Positions 33,770-43,175 of a DNA stretch of 64,000 bases are shown piece by piece. The DNA is taken from positions 248,001-312,000 of the forward strand of contig NZ_JBHRSW010000005.1 of assembly GCF_042646125.1 (NCBI RefSeq), read 5' to 3'. Source of the DNA: Glaciecola flavus. GTDB taxonomy: Bacteria > Pseudomonadota > Gammaproteobacteria > Enterobacterales > Alteromonadaceae. A program made the position numbers and the translations under genes. Positions within the stretch are counted from its first letter, which is position 1, and each line of letters starts with the position of its first letter. The notes beneath the pieces are model-generated. The model made no database searches. It had not been told where the DNA came from and saw only the letters and a list, made by a program, of their open reading frames with translations.

Positions 33770-34399
33770 CTATATTTTATACCCTTTCGCCACCAAATAG
33801 ACTTCTCGAGAGCGCGCTCTGGAAGAGTCTGGTTTACGCGTCTTAACACTTGCGAATGCCGCTTTCACCGCGCGAAAGTAATCATCAAAACCTTCGCCAT
33901 GGAAAACTTTTATTACAAAATGTCCGTTCGGTTTGAGTACCTGATGGCACATATCAAGCGCAAGTTCACATAAATACATTGACCTAGCCTGATCAACAGA
34001 CTGATTTCCACTCATATTTGGTGCCATGTCTGACAATATTATGTCTACGTTGTTCCCGCCAATTTTGGTCAATAATGCGTTGAGCACGGACTCTTCTCTG
34101 AAGTCGCCTTGCAAAAAATCAACGCCTGCCAATGAATCCATTGGCAAAATGTCACAAGCAATAACCGTCCCGTTGTCCCCGACTTGCTCGGCACAATACT
34201 GGGACCAGCCTCCCGGCGCAGCACCTAAATCAACGACAACATCATTGGTTTTGACCAACTTGTCTTTGTCATTGAGTTCTTCTATTTTAAACACTGCTCT
34301 GGAACGCAAGCCTTTTTTTTGTGCTTGCTGAACATATTTGTCATCAAAATGTTCTTTTAGCCACCTTTTACTGCTGGCAGAGTGCTTCTTTTTGGTCAT
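33770..34399 (-). CDS. rlmE: 23S rRNA 2'-O-ribose U2552 methyltransferase
   Basis: Methylates U2552 in the ribosomal A-loop; heat-shock-linked in E. coli. 209 residues: KRWLKEHFDDKYVQQAQKKGLRSRAVFK with the catalytic Lys, VVDLGAAPGGWSQY as SAM motif I, ILSDMAPNMSGN with catalytic Asp, HFVIKVFHGEG with the second Lys, and SREVYLVAKGYK with Glu. All members of the K-D-K-E tetrad are seen. Same neighbours as E. coli: ftsH downstream and yhbY divergent. Confidence 0.97.
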   Translation of the reverse strand: MTKKKHSASSKRWLKEHFDDKYVQQAQKKGLRSRAVFKIEELNDKDKLVKTNDVVVDLGAAPGGWSQYCAEQVGDNGTVIACDILPMDSLAGVDFLQGDFREESVLNALLTKIGGNNVDIILSDMAPNMSGNQSVDQARSMYLCELALDMCHQVLKPNGHFVIKVFHGEGFDDYFRAVKAAFASVKTRKPDSSRARSREVYLVAKGYKI

Positions 34400-34494
34400 T
34401 CAATTATTTCGCTTGTCGCAATGCTAATAAAGTAGAGGTAGAATATAGAAATTCAAGACTCAACTCATACTAATTTAGCTAAATAATTTTATAT

Positions 34495-34791
34495 ATGCAT
34501 TTATCGAACAAACAAAAGCAATACCTGAAGGGTTTGGCACACAATCTCAAACCCGTAATACAACTAGGTGCAAATGGTTTAACAGAGGGGGTTGTGGCTG
34601 AAATTGAAAATGCACTCAATCACCACGAACTGATCAAGGTAAAAATTCCGTCCGACGACCGTGACGAAAAAGCCTTAATCATGGACGCGATCGTTGGCGA
34701 GACCAGTAGCACTAAGGTACAGAGCATAGGGCATGTTCTAGTAATATACAAACCCAGTGCAGATGCCAAAATAACGCTCCCTAAAGCGTAG
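34495..34791 (+). CDS. yhbY: RNA-binding protein YhbY (CRM domain)
   Basis: Small CRM-domain protein that associates with pre-50S particles. 98 residues: LSNKQKQYLKGLAHNLKPVI, then QLGANGLTEGVVAEIENAL with the GxxG loop, and KVKIPSDDRDEK. It is divergent from rlmE across 95 bp and converges on the Lon-like protease gene. Confidence 0.95.
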   Translation: MHLSNKQKQYLKGLAHNLKPVIQLGANGLTEGVVAEIENALNHHELIKVKIPSDDRDEKALIMDAIVGETSSTKVQSIGHVLVIYKPSADAKITLPKA

Positions 34792-34821
34792 CGCGACCGC
34801 AGGTATATTGGAGAGAGCAGC

Positions 34822-37224
34822 TTATTCTGCTTCTCCCCCATTCACTACATTGGCAATGGTATGCAAGCGCTGCACGGCTAAAGAGTGCACAGAGTTTTTT
34901 GGGTAACGTCCTTGGCTATTTAGTTTACCTGCTGTTTTCCCCATCAGTAATTCGATGGCTTGGTCGACGTTTTCAACAGAATAAATGTGAAAGGATTTAG
35001 CTTCAACTGCGGCAATAACTGTTTTGTTCAATACGAGATTCACGCAATTTGAACGTGGGATAATAACCCCCTGCTCTCCGGTCAAGCCTCGTGTCGCACA
35101 AAGCTCAAAGAAACCTTCTATTTTCTCATTCACGCCACCTACTGCTTGCACTTCTCCTAACTGATTGATTGAACCGGTTACCGCCAAGCCTTGCTGAACG
35201 GGTAAATCGGTCAATGCAGAAATGAGCGCAATTAACTCAGCCAATGATGCACTATCACCATCTATGTATCCATAAGACTGCTCTAAGGCGATATTGGCAC
35301 TCAATGTTAGAGGAAAACTTTGAGCATACTTATTACCTAAGTAGCCACTTAACAACATGACACCTTTTGAGTGTATAGACTGCCCCAGTTCAACCTCACG
35401 CTCGATGTCTACAATGCCATTGGAGCCGGCATAAACAGTCGCAGTGATACGAGCAGGCGTACCAAAGGACGTGTCGCCTATATCCAATACGGTCAAACCG
35501 TTTAATGTGCCGCAGGCTTGCCCTGAAGTACTAATAATGACATGCCCTTCCTGCATATCTTGTAAAAACTGCGAAGACACCCTTCCGGTTCTATATTTTT
35601 TTGCATGCAAGGCTTTTTGAACCACGTTTTCGGTAATAGCTTGAAGCTCGTTTTGCTCACAAAAATAGGCCGCTTCGTGCAACAATTCGATAATTTCAGC
35701 AAATTTGGCACTCAGTTTTTGTTGGTGTTCGGCTGTACGCAAACTGTAAGTCAACAAAGCAACCAAGGCCGCATCGTCAATATCGTCTATCTTTAGTTTT
35801 TGCACTTCTCGCTTGACCCGTTGGATAAACTGGTTCTGCGTTTCTGGACTCAGGGGGATTTCATCATCAAAATCAACCAACACACGGCATAATTCTGGAA
35901 ACTCATGATCATAATCTTGCAAGGCATAATAAAGATTGCGTGACCCCAGTAAAATGAGTTTTACATCCAGTTCTATGGGCTCAGGGGAGAGTGTGATTGA
36001 ATTCACCATACCCGGTTCATGTTGCGGTATATCTAAGCGAATATTACCAAACTTTAATGCCAATTTTAGCGAATCCCACACTTGTACATTGGCAAGTAAC
36101 TTGTCTGCATCTACGACTAAATATCCGCCATTTGCCTTGTGCAATGCGCCTGCCGTAATCATTCTGTAACTTGTATAAACACTGCCTTGTACACTTGTGT
36201 ACTCTATTTTACCAAATAGATTCTGATAGCTTGGATTAGCTTCGTATATTAAAGGTACAGAAGCTTCTACCTTACTTGCTACCAATACATTCGGCACGTA
36301 TGTTTCAATAAACACCTCGCGGTGATCGTATTCATCCTGTTTGTCATCTTTAGCACTTGCCCCCAAATGTTCTATCACCGTATCGATTAGATGCGGTTTT
36401 AATGCGCTAATGTAGCGCTGAACTTGGAGGTTATCCGCGTATTTGTGTTGAAGTTCTTTAATAAGTGGTCTAATGGCTTGCTCGGTGACTTCTTTTTTTA
36501 ATTTTTTAAGTTTTTCTGAGCTTTCTCTTTGCCAACCCGGAAGCTCTAACAAAGCTTCCGTTAGCGAATCTTCTAGCGCATCAATCAGCGCATAATACTC
36601 TTTTCTGACTTCATCTGGGTAACTGGTAAAATCAGTATCTGAAACGGGTTTACCGTCTACTATCGGCGAAAAACTTATGGTAGAGCCATCTTCTATGAGC
36701 GCAACATTTTTACTCAAAGCCTGTGCTTCGACTTGATCAATAGCGTGGTCATACTTTTGCTCGTAATGACGCGCAATTGCTGCTTTTCTGCGCTGGTAGC
36801 CAGGGTTTTCATAAGCGCTAGGAAAGGTTGCAAGTACCTCATCCACTAAACCGGTGAAATCGTTAACCAAGGCTTTACTCTGCCCTGCGGACAATTTCAG
36901 TACGGAAGGCTCACGCTCATTTTCAAAATTGTTTAAGTAGCACCAGTCAAAGACTTCTGGTGTCCGCCTAAACTCGTTTTTTATATAGTCATTTATGAGA
37001 GTAAAACGCCCTGTCGCGTGTTCCCCCATAACGTAAATGTTATAGCCGGTTGATTTGACCCCCAAACCAAACGCTAAGGCTTGTTTTGCGCGCTCTTGTC
37101 CGATTAAAAAGTGCTCTGTACTGGATGGATTGGTTTGAGAGCCAACACTAATGATGGGGCTAAGTACTGCTGCACTTAACTGACATTGCTCTACTAATTC
37201 TTTACTTGGCTTATGCTTGGTCAT
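34822..37224 (-). CDS. Lon-like ATP-dependent protease (LonB/YcbZ type, AAA_32)
   Basis: An 800-residue cytoplasmic protein of the Lon-related family. The N-terminal ATPase has IGQERAKQALAFGLGVKSTG and a Walker A written GEHATGRF, with Arg where Lys is usual, as often in this family; GGYLVVDADKLL is the Walker B region. A coiled, charged insertion near 150-260 follows. The C-terminal S16 protease domain holds catalytic Ser in YIDGDSASLAE (near 655) and Lys in GGVNEKIEGFF (near 699). It is longer than E. coli YcbZ (586) and lacks the LAN substrate-binding domain of true Lon. Divergent from leuS. Confidence 0.9.
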   Translation of the reverse strand: MTKHKPSKELVEQCQLSAAVLSPIISVGSQTNPSSTEHFLIGQERAKQALAFGLGVKSTGYNIYVMGEHATGRFTLINDYIKNEFRRTPEVFDWCYLNNFENEREPSVLKLSAGQSKALVNDFTGLVDEVLATFPSAYENPGYQRRKAAIARHYEQKYDHAIDQVEAQALSKNVALIEDGSTISFSPIVDGKPVSDTDFTSYPDEVRKEYYALIDALEDSLTEALLELPGWQRESSEKLKKLKKEVTEQAIRPLIKELQHKYADNLQVQRYISALKPHLIDTVIEHLGASAKDDKQDEYDHREVFIETYVPNVLVASKVEASVPLIYEANPSYQNLFGKIEYTSVQGSVYTSYRMITAGALHKANGGYLVVDADKLLANVQVWDSLKLALKFGNIRLDIPQHEPGMVNSITLSPEPIELDVKLILLGSRNLYYALQDYDHEFPELCRVLVDFDDEIPLSPETQNQFIQRVKREVQKLKIDDIDDAALVALLTYSLRTAEHQQKLSAKFAEIIELLHEAAYFCEQNELQAITENVVQKALHAKKYRTGRVSSQFLQDMQEGHVIISTSGQACGTLNGLTVLDIGDTSFGTPARITATVYAGSNGIVDIEREVELGQSIHSKGVMLLSGYLGNKYAQSFPLTLSANIALEQSYGYIDGDSASLAELIALISALTDLPVQQGLAVTGSINQLGEVQAVGGVNEKIEGFFELCATRGLTGEQGVIIPRSNCVNLVLNKTVIAAVEAKSFHIYSVENVDQAIELLMGKTAGKLNSQGRYPKNSVHSLAVQRLHTIANVVNGGEAE

Positions 37225-37306
37225 GTTCTAACTGTTATCTTTTTTATGTTTCGGTTAAAAAGCGTTCATAAAATCCGTTTTGTACACTAAAAAGCGAGCA
37301 AAATGA

Positions 37307-37336
37307 TTGTCGAATACCTAGCTTACACGTTATTCT
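37307..37336 (+). promoter_or_regulatory. Candidate leuS promoter
   Basis: TTGTCG (37307-37312) and TATTCT (37331-37336) with 18-bp spacing, about 45 bp before the leuS ATG. A small inverted repeat CTATAG-GG-CTATAG follows at 37335-37348. Boxes are seen, activity is inferred. Confidence 0.35.
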
Positions 37337-37379
37337 ATAGGGCTATAGCGTAAACTAATTAACAGAGAATAAAAACCAG

Positions 37380-40004
37380 ATGTCCAAGCCTGATGCTTCC
37401 ACTTCAGTAGATCAGAACACCTACGACCCTAAATCCATCGAGACTCGTATTCAACAGCAGTGGCTAGACAATGCCGTTTTCGATGCTGATCTGGCTCAGG
37501 ACAAAGAAAAGTTTTATTGTCTAAGCATGTTTCCCTACCCCAGTGGAAGGTTGCACATGGGACATGTGCGCAATTACACCATTGGTGATGTAATCAGTCG
37601 TTTTCAGCGCATGCAAGGCAAAAACGTACTGCAACCAATTGGCTGGGATGCCTTTGGTTTACCTGCCGAAAATGCGGCAATTGAGAATAAGACTGCGCCA
37701 GCAAAGTGGACAATGAAGAACATTGACTACATGAAAGGGCAATTAAACGCGTTGGGATTTGGCTACGACTGGCGCAGAGAGTTAGCAACCTGCAAACCGG
37801 ATTATTATCGCTGGGAGCAGTGGTTTTTCACCAAACTATTTGAAAAGGGTTTGGTGTACAAAAAAAATGCAACGGTAAATTGGGATCCTATCGATCAGAC
37901 TGTTTTAGCTAACGAACAAGTCATTGACGGCAAAGGCTGGCGTTCAGGAGCCGTAGTAGAACGCAAGGAAATCCCCCAATGGTTTATAAAAATTACTGAT
38001 TATGCCGAAGAATTACTCAGCGATTTAGAAAAGCTAGATAATTGGCCGAACCAAGTCAAACTTGCTCAGAAAAACTGGATTGGTCGCTCGGAAGGCGTTG
38101 ATTTACGCTTTGATCTTGCCGAGGAAATCGCAGATTACAAAGAGCTTGAAGTCTACACCACTCGGCCAGACACGTTATATGGTGTGAGTTATTTAGCGCT
38201 TGCGCCACAACACCCAATATCCATTGCGCTGAGTAAAGAGTCTGATGAACTGGCTGACTTTATCGAGCGCTGCAAGCAAACCAAAACCTCAGAAGCTGAA
38301 ATGGCGACAATGGAAAAGCTCGGCTTACCTCTGGGTATCGAGGCTATTCATCCGCTTACCGGTAGAAAAATCCCTGTTTGGGTTGCCAACTTTGTATTGA
38401 TGGATTACGGCTCAGGGGCGGTGATGTCTGTACCCGCACACGACCAACGCGATTGGGAGTTTGCAAGCAAGTATCAACTGCCTATTTTGCAAGTTGTGGA
38501 AGCTAAAGAAGGCGATACCGTAGATTTATCAAAATCAGCGTATACGGAAAAAAATACGCTCGTCAACTCTGCAGAGTATTCCGGTTTGAGCTTTTCGGAT
38601 GCTTTTGATGCGATTGCTAACAAGTTAAAAGAAATGGGGAAAGGCACAAAAACGGTCAATTACCGCTTGCGCGATTGGGGGGTATCACGCCAACGATATT
38701 GGGGCTCGCCAATCCCGATCGTTAATGATGATGAAGGTAATTCATACCCTGTCAATCCCGAAGACTTACCTGTTATATTGCCCGAAGACGTCGTCATGGA
38801 CGGCGTAACCTCGCCCATCAAGTCAGACCCCGAATGGGCAAAAACAAGCCACAATGGCAAATCTGTTACTAGAGAAACAGATACTTTCGATACCTTCATG
38901 GAATCGTCGTGGTACTACGCCCGCTATGCATCCGCGCCACAAGACGCCATGCTCGATCCAAATGAAGCAAACTATTGGCTACCTGTAGACCAATATGTAG
39001 GCGGCATTGAACATGCCACATTGCATTTATTATATGCTCGTTTCTTCCATAAACTTTTACGAGACGAGGGCCTAGTTGAGAGTGACGAGCCATTCAAACG
39101 TTTGTTGTGCCAAGGAATGGTATTGGCCAATGCGTTCTTCAGTAAAGATGACAGTGGCAAAGAAACATGGCATTCGCCAGCTGACGTGGACATAGAGCGG
39201 GATGACAAAGGCAGAATCGCTAAAGCATGGCTCAAGTCAAATGGCGAAGCAGTTGAATTTGCAGGTATGATCAAAATGTCTAAGTCAAAAAACAACGGCA
39301 TTGATCCACAGACAATGATTGACGTTTACGGTGCCGATACAATCCGCTTATACACCATGTTTGCAGCGCCACCAGAACAAGATCTAGAATGGATAGAGTC
39401 TGGTGTGGAAGGGGCTAATCGATTCTTGAAGCGCTTGTGGCGTTTAGTTCAAGAGCACATCGTTGCATTACCCTCGAACACCACAATTGACGTCGCTACG
39501 TTGACAAAGAAGCAAAAAGAGCTACGCAAAGAAATACACCAAATCATCGCCAAAGTCAGTGATGATATTGGTCGTAGACAAACTTTTAACACTGCCATCG
39601 CCAAGTTGATGGAATTGTTAAATGCCTTGAACAAATATGAAGTAAAAGATGAAGGAGATAAAACGGTATTCCACCAAGGTGTCTGCGCACTTGTACAAAT
39701 GCTTAATCCTGTCACGCCTCACATTTGTGAAGCGCTTTGGCAACTATTGGGTGGTGACAGTAGTTTGCAACATACGCCGTGGCCAACAGCAGATGAATCT
39801 GCAATGGTAGACGATGAAAAACTCATCATTGTGCAAGTGAACGGTAAACTAAGAGCAAAAATTACCGTTCCATCAGGGATCGATAAAGCAAGCCTTGAAG
39901 CCTTGGCACTTCAGCAAGAAAACGTGAAAAGCTTTACTGATGGTAAAACATTGAGAAAAGTCATTATCGTGCCAGACAAACTTGTGAATATCGTGGCTAA
40001 TTAG
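37380..40004 (+). CDS. leuS: Leucyl-tRNA synthetase
   Basis: Charges tRNA-Leu. 874 residues, class I. The HIGH-type motif is HMGH in PYPSGRLHMGHVRNYTIGD near 58, the CP1 editing domain occupies about 225-420 (TTRPDTLYGVSYLALAPQH and the DYGSGAVMSVPAHDQRD element), and KMSKS is at about 632 in GMIKMSKSKNNGIDP. The C-terminal tRNA-binding domain ends with VQVNGKLRAK and KVIIVPDKLVNIV. First gene of the rightward leuS-lipA cluster; lptE starts directly after its stop. Confidence 0.98.
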   Translation: MSKPDASTSVDQNTYDPKSIETRIQQQWLDNAVFDADLAQDKEKFYCLSMFPYPSGRLHMGHVRNYTIGDVISRFQRMQGKNVLQPIGWDAFGLPAENAAIENKTAPAKWTMKNIDYMKGQLNALGFGYDWRRELATCKPDYYRWEQWFFTKLFEKGLVYKKNATVNWDPIDQTVLANEQVIDGKGWRSGAVVERKEIPQWFIKITDYAEELLSDLEKLDNWPNQVKLAQKNWIGRSEGVDLRFDLAEEIADYKELEVYTTRPDTLYGVSYLALAPQHPISIALSKESDELADFIERCKQTKTSEAEMATMEKLGLPLGIEAIHPLTGRKIPVWVANFVLMDYGSGAVMSVPAHDQRDWEFASKYQLPILQVVEAKEGDTVDLSKSAYTEKNTLVNSAEYSGLSFSDAFDAIANKLKEMGKGTKTVNYRLRDWGVSRQRYWGSPIPIVNDDEGNSYPVNPEDLPVILPEDVVMDGVTSPIKSDPEWAKTSHNGKSVTRETDTFDTFMESSWYYARYASAPQDAMLDPNEANYWLPVDQYVGGIEHATLHLLYARFFHKLLRDEGLVESDEPFKRLLCQGMVLANAFFSKDDSGKETWHSPADVDIERDDKGRIAKAWLKSNGEAVEFAGMIKMSKSKNNGIDPQTMIDVYGADTIRLYTMFAAPPEQDLEWIESGVEGANRFLKRLWRLVQEHIVALPSNTTIDVATLTKKQKELRKEIHQIIAKVSDDIGRRQTFNTAIAKLMELLNALNKYEVKDEGDKTVFHQGVCALVQMLNPVTPHICEALWQLLGGDSSLQHTPWPTADESAMVDDEKLIIVQVNGKLRAKITVPSGIDKASLEALALQQENVKSFTDGKTLRKVIIVPDKLVNIVAN

Positions 40005-40550
40005 ATGCGTGTTAAGCAATTTTTTCGAGCACACACACTAAGTTTATTTCTGGTTTGTTTGTTTTTGAATGCGTGTGGGTTTCACTTAAGAGGCTCACAA
40101 GCACTGCCGAGTAATGTCAATACTGTCGTTATTTCGAGTGCGCTGCAATATTCTCCCTTGTCTCGAAGTTTGACCAAACGCCTGCCCATCTATCAACTCA
40201 CTGGCTTAACGCCAGCGCAAGCGCAAGAACGAGCATTTGAGCAAGGTCAGCTGATGGGCATTGCTTTACAGCCCGAAAACCTTGAACGCCGACTCCTGTC
40301 TATTTTCAGTTCGGGGCAAGTAGCTGAATACGAGCTCATATACAGTGTCGACTACGAGGTAAATTTTAGTGGCATGGCACCAATCAAACATACCATGACG
40401 GTAACCAGAGAATACCAAGAAGATCCTGACCGCATTTTAGCCAAGTCTCGTGAGTTAGAGTTAATTATGGAAGAAATGCGTATTGAAACAGCTGACCGCA
40501 TGATTCGTTTGCTGTCTAGCCAATACGCCACTGCGCAAATACGTGAGTGA
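40005..40550 (+). CDS. lptE: LPS-assembly lipoprotein LptE
   Basis: Outer-membrane lipoprotein plug of the LptD translocon. 181 residues with a lipoprotein signal SLFLVCLFLNACGFHLRGS; lipobox LNAC and the family GFHLRG directly after the lipidated Cys. The remaining part shows the LptE beta/alpha pattern with EYELIYSVDYEV and conserved TVTREYQEDPDRILAKSRE. The ATG follows the leuS stop with no gap, and the holA GTG overlaps its end by 4 nt. Confidence 0.95.
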   Translation: MRVKQFFRAHTLSLFLVCLFLNACGFHLRGSQALPSNVNTVVISSALQYSPLSRSLTKRLPIYQLTGLTPAQAQERAFEQGQLMGIALQPENLERRLLSIFSSGQVAEYELIYSVDYEVNFSGMAPIKHTMTVTREYQEDPDRILAKSRELELIMEEMRIETADRMIRLLSSQYATAQIRE

Positions 40551-41587
40551 TCGAGACTTTGGCTCAATTTAATCCCAAACAAATTACACAAAAACTCGCG
40601 CAAGAAGCGCTTCCTCCTGTACTTTTGATATTTGGTGACGAGCCTCAACAAAAAATAGAGTTAATCGACACGATTAGGCGCGCAGCGGTTTCACAGGGAT
40701 TCTCAGAGCGACAGCAACTCACGGTAGATAGTGATTTTAGTTGGCATCAATTAACTGACGCCACGCAAACAATGTCTTTGTTCGCCGACAAACAATATAT
40801 TGAATTAGCGCTACCAAGTGGAAAACCGGGCACACAAGGGGCAAAAGTACTCAGCGAACTTGCGAGCAAGGGACTACAAGATCTCGTTTTACTCATTCAT
40901 GGAAATCAGGTAGGCAAGGATGTGAAAAATGCCAAGTGGTTCAAACAACTAAGCCAAATCGCTTGGTTTTGCCCAATTTACGAATTGAAAGGCACCCAGC
41001 TTAACGCTTGGATCACCGACACAGCTAAGCAACTTGGATTACAAATCGATAGTGATGTCATTGCCTTAATTGCCGAGATGAGCGAAGGCAACTTATTAGC
41101 GACTCGCCAAGAACTCGAAAAATTAGCCCTAATTTACCCAAATCAACGTTTAGATCTCCAACAAGTACAAGACGCCATTGTTGATCAATCCCGGTTTAAC
41201 GTTTTTCAGTTTATTGATGAAGTGATCAACGGAAATATTCAAAAAGCAGTGAAAATACTCCAGCGTTTAGAGAGTGAAGGCCTTGAACCCAATATCATTC
41301 TTTGGTCACTGATCAACGAAAATAGAAAGCTTCTCGCTTGTTATTCTCAACTTAAGCAAAACGGGCGTATCAACTTTCCAGCCTTGAGAATATGGCAAAC
41401 AAAGCAGGGCATGTATCAAAATGCACTTCGTAGATTAGATGAACAAGATTTGGAGAATATGCAATATCAACTGATGCAGGCAGACAGCTTGTTGAAGTCA
41501 GAAGTGCCGCAAAAGCCTTATGTATTATTGAGCCACCTAGCTATGCTGTTTGTTCCTTTGCCAGTAACACAGCTAAGTCTTTATTAG
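40547..41587 (+). CDS. holA: DNA polymerase III delta subunit
   Basis: Clamp-loader subunit that opens the beta sliding clamp. 346 residues. LPPVLLIFGDEPQQKIELID is the N-terminal beta-binding element of HolA; RFNVFQFIDEVINGNIQKAVKILQRLESEGLEP-type sequence marks the AAA+ lid and helical domain. Start is GTG overlapping the lptE stop (GTGA), suggesting translational coupling. Confidence 0.95.
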   Translation: MIETLAQFNPKQITQKLAQEALPPVLLIFGDEPQQKIELIDTIRRAAVSQGFSERQQLTVDSDFSWHQLTDATQTMSLFADKQYIELALPSGKPGTQGAKVLSELASKGLQDLVLLIHGNQVGKDVKNAKWFKQLSQIAWFCPIYELKGTQLNAWITDTAKQLGLQIDSDVIALIAEMSEGNLLATRQELEKLALIYPNQRLDLQQVQDAIVDQSRFNVFQFIDEVINGNIQKAVKILQRLESEGLEPNIILWSLINENRKLLACYSQLKQNGRINFPALRIWQTKQGMYQNALRRLDEQDLENMQYQLMQADSLLKSEVPQKPYVLLSHLAMLFVPLPVTQLSLY

Positions 41588-41596
41588 GCAGAACTT

Positions 41597-42340
41597 ATGA
41601 TAAGCGCTTTTTTTGGTGGCACTTTTGATCCACCTCACCTTGGTCATAAAGCGATTATCAACTATGTGCATGCATGTCTGCATATACAGAATATTCAATT
41701 GCTACCTTGCCATATTCCGCCACACAAATGCGATGTTGGTGCGCCATCTCAACGCCTAACAATGTGTAAATTGTTGGCAGATGATTTGCCGTATTTGTCG
41801 ATCAATACTTATGAGTTAAATAAGCACAGCTGCAGCTACACTTTCGACACAGTCAAATATCTCAACACTAAATATCCAAATGACAGTATTGTATTTATTA
41901 TTGGTGAAGATTCTTTTTTGTCACTTCACAGCTGGTATCGCTGGCAAGAGCTTTTGTTATATTGCCATTTAATAGTGTTACCGAGACTATCAAAAGTAGA
42001 GGCAAGCCAAGATGAAGCAAATATTAAAAAGCTAGTTCAAGACAAAAATTTACCGCTTTTGTACAGTATATGTGATGACAGTAATCAAACCATTCCTCAA
42101 AATTACAAAAAATATGCGAAATATACGGAAATTCAGACGCTAACAATTGAACAAATGCAGCAAATCCTTAACAATACTAGCCATGGCGCTGTATTTTTAG
42201 CTAATGCTCCACACGTAGATATATCATCTACGCAAATTCGACAAGCAGTGCAGGCTGGAAAAAGTATTAATCATTTAGTCCCCGCGCCAGTAAACGAATT
42301 TATATTAAACAATAACCTTTACAGAATAGGTGATAATTGA
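41597..42340 (+). CDS. nadD: Nicotinate-nucleotide adenylyltransferase
   Basis: Makes nicotinate adenine dinucleotide in NAD synthesis. 247 residues, a little longer than E. coli (213), with an insertion near LVQDKNLPLLYSICDDSNQ. GGTFDPPHLGHKAIIN is the nucleotidyltransferase HxGH-type motif, FIIGEDSFLSLHSWYRW the substrate region, and DISSTQIRQAV the C-terminal ISSTxIR motif. The rsfS TTG overlaps its stop by 4 nt. Confidence 0.96.
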   Translation: MISAFFGGTFDPPHLGHKAIINYVHACLHIQNIQLLPCHIPPHKCDVGAPSQRLTMCKLLADDLPYLSINTYELNKHSCSYTFDTVKYLNTKYPNDSIVFIIGEDSFLSLHSWYRWQELLLYCHLIVLPRLSKVEASQDEANIKKLVQDKNLPLLYSICDDSNQTIPQNYKKYAKYTEIQTLTIEQMQQILNNTSHGAVFLANAPHVDISSTQIRQAVQAGKSINHLVPAPVNEFILNNNLYRIGDN

Positions 42341-42654
42341 ATCAAGAAAAATTTACTCAATTTGTTCAAGACAAATTAGAAGATATGAAGGCCAAAGACA
42401 TTATAGTCATTGATGTGGCTGAAAAATCCAGTGTGACTGACACCTTAGTGATTTGTTCTGGCACCTCCAAAAGACATGTATCATCTATTGCTAACAACCT
42501 CATTGTTGAATGCAAGCATATCGACAAGCCACCGCTATCAGTAGAAGGAAAAGACACCGGCGAATGGGTCTTAGTAGATTTAGGTGAAATAGTGGCTCAC
42601 ATCATGCAGGATGACACGCGTGATTTTTTCCAGCTCGAGAAGTTATGGCAGTAA
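42337..42654 (+). CDS. rsfS: Ribosome silencing factor RsfS
   Basis: Binds uL14 and blocks 30S/50S joining during starvation. 105 residues: DIIVIDVAEKSSVTDTLVICSGTSKRHV matches the family core, then GEWVLVDLGEIVAHIMQDDTRDFFQLEKLW. The start is TTG overlapping the nadD stop (TTGA), which implies coupled translation. Confidence 0.96.
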   Translation: MNQEKFTQFVQDKLEDMKAKDIIVIDVAEKSSVTDTLVICSGTSKRHVSSIANNLIVECKHIDKPPLSVEGKDTGEWVLVDLGEIVAHIMQDDTRDFFQLEKLWQ

Positions 42655-42695
42655 AATTCAGCTCAGTAAGTTATTCCGGTTAATTACTAGGACAA

Positions 42696-43166
42696 ATGAA
42701 AGTACAAATAATTGCGGTTGGGAACAAAATGCCTTCGTGGGTTGTCGAAGGCACCAACGAATACTTAAAACGCTGCCCAGCCGAATTTCGCATAACCTTC
42801 ACCGAAATTGCACCTGGGAAGCGCGGCAAGAGCGTGAATATTCAAAATACTATTGAGGCCGAAGGCAAAAAATGCCTAGAAGCCGTGCCAAAGGGCAACA
42901 GAATTATTGCCCTCGAAGTAAAAGGTAAAGCATGGTCAACGCCACAATTGGCCACGCAAATCGAAACTTGGAAAATGGATGGTCGCAATGTGTCATTATT
43001 GATTGGTGGGCCAGAGGGTCTATCCTTGGATTGTAAGCAAGCAGCAGAGCAATGGTGGAGTTTGTCTCCCTTAACCTTACCCCATCCTATGGTCAGAGTC
43101 ATGGTATCAGAAGCCTTGTATCGCGCATGGACAGTCACGCAAAATCACCCCTATCACCGAGAATAA
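42696..43166 (+). CDS. rlmH: 23S rRNA pseudouridine-1915 N3-methyltransferase
   Basis: SPOUT methyltransferase acting on helix 69 of the assembled ribosome. 156 residues: MKVQIIAVGNKMPSWV, RIIALEVKGKAWST, the knot element SLLIGGPEGLS and the C-terminal PHPMVRVMVSEALYRAW followed by HPYHRE. It follows rsfS by 41 nt, the conserved rsfS-rlmH pairing. Confidence 0.97.
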   Translation: MKVQIIAVGNKMPSWVVEGTNEYLKRCPAEFRITFTEIAPGKRGKSVNIQNTIEAEGKKCLEAVPKGNRIIALEVKGKAWSTPQLATQIETWKMDGRNVSLLIGGPEGLSLDCKQAAEQWWSLSPLTLPHPMVRVMVSEALYRAWTVTQNHPYHRE

Positions 43167-43175
43167 AATAGAATC

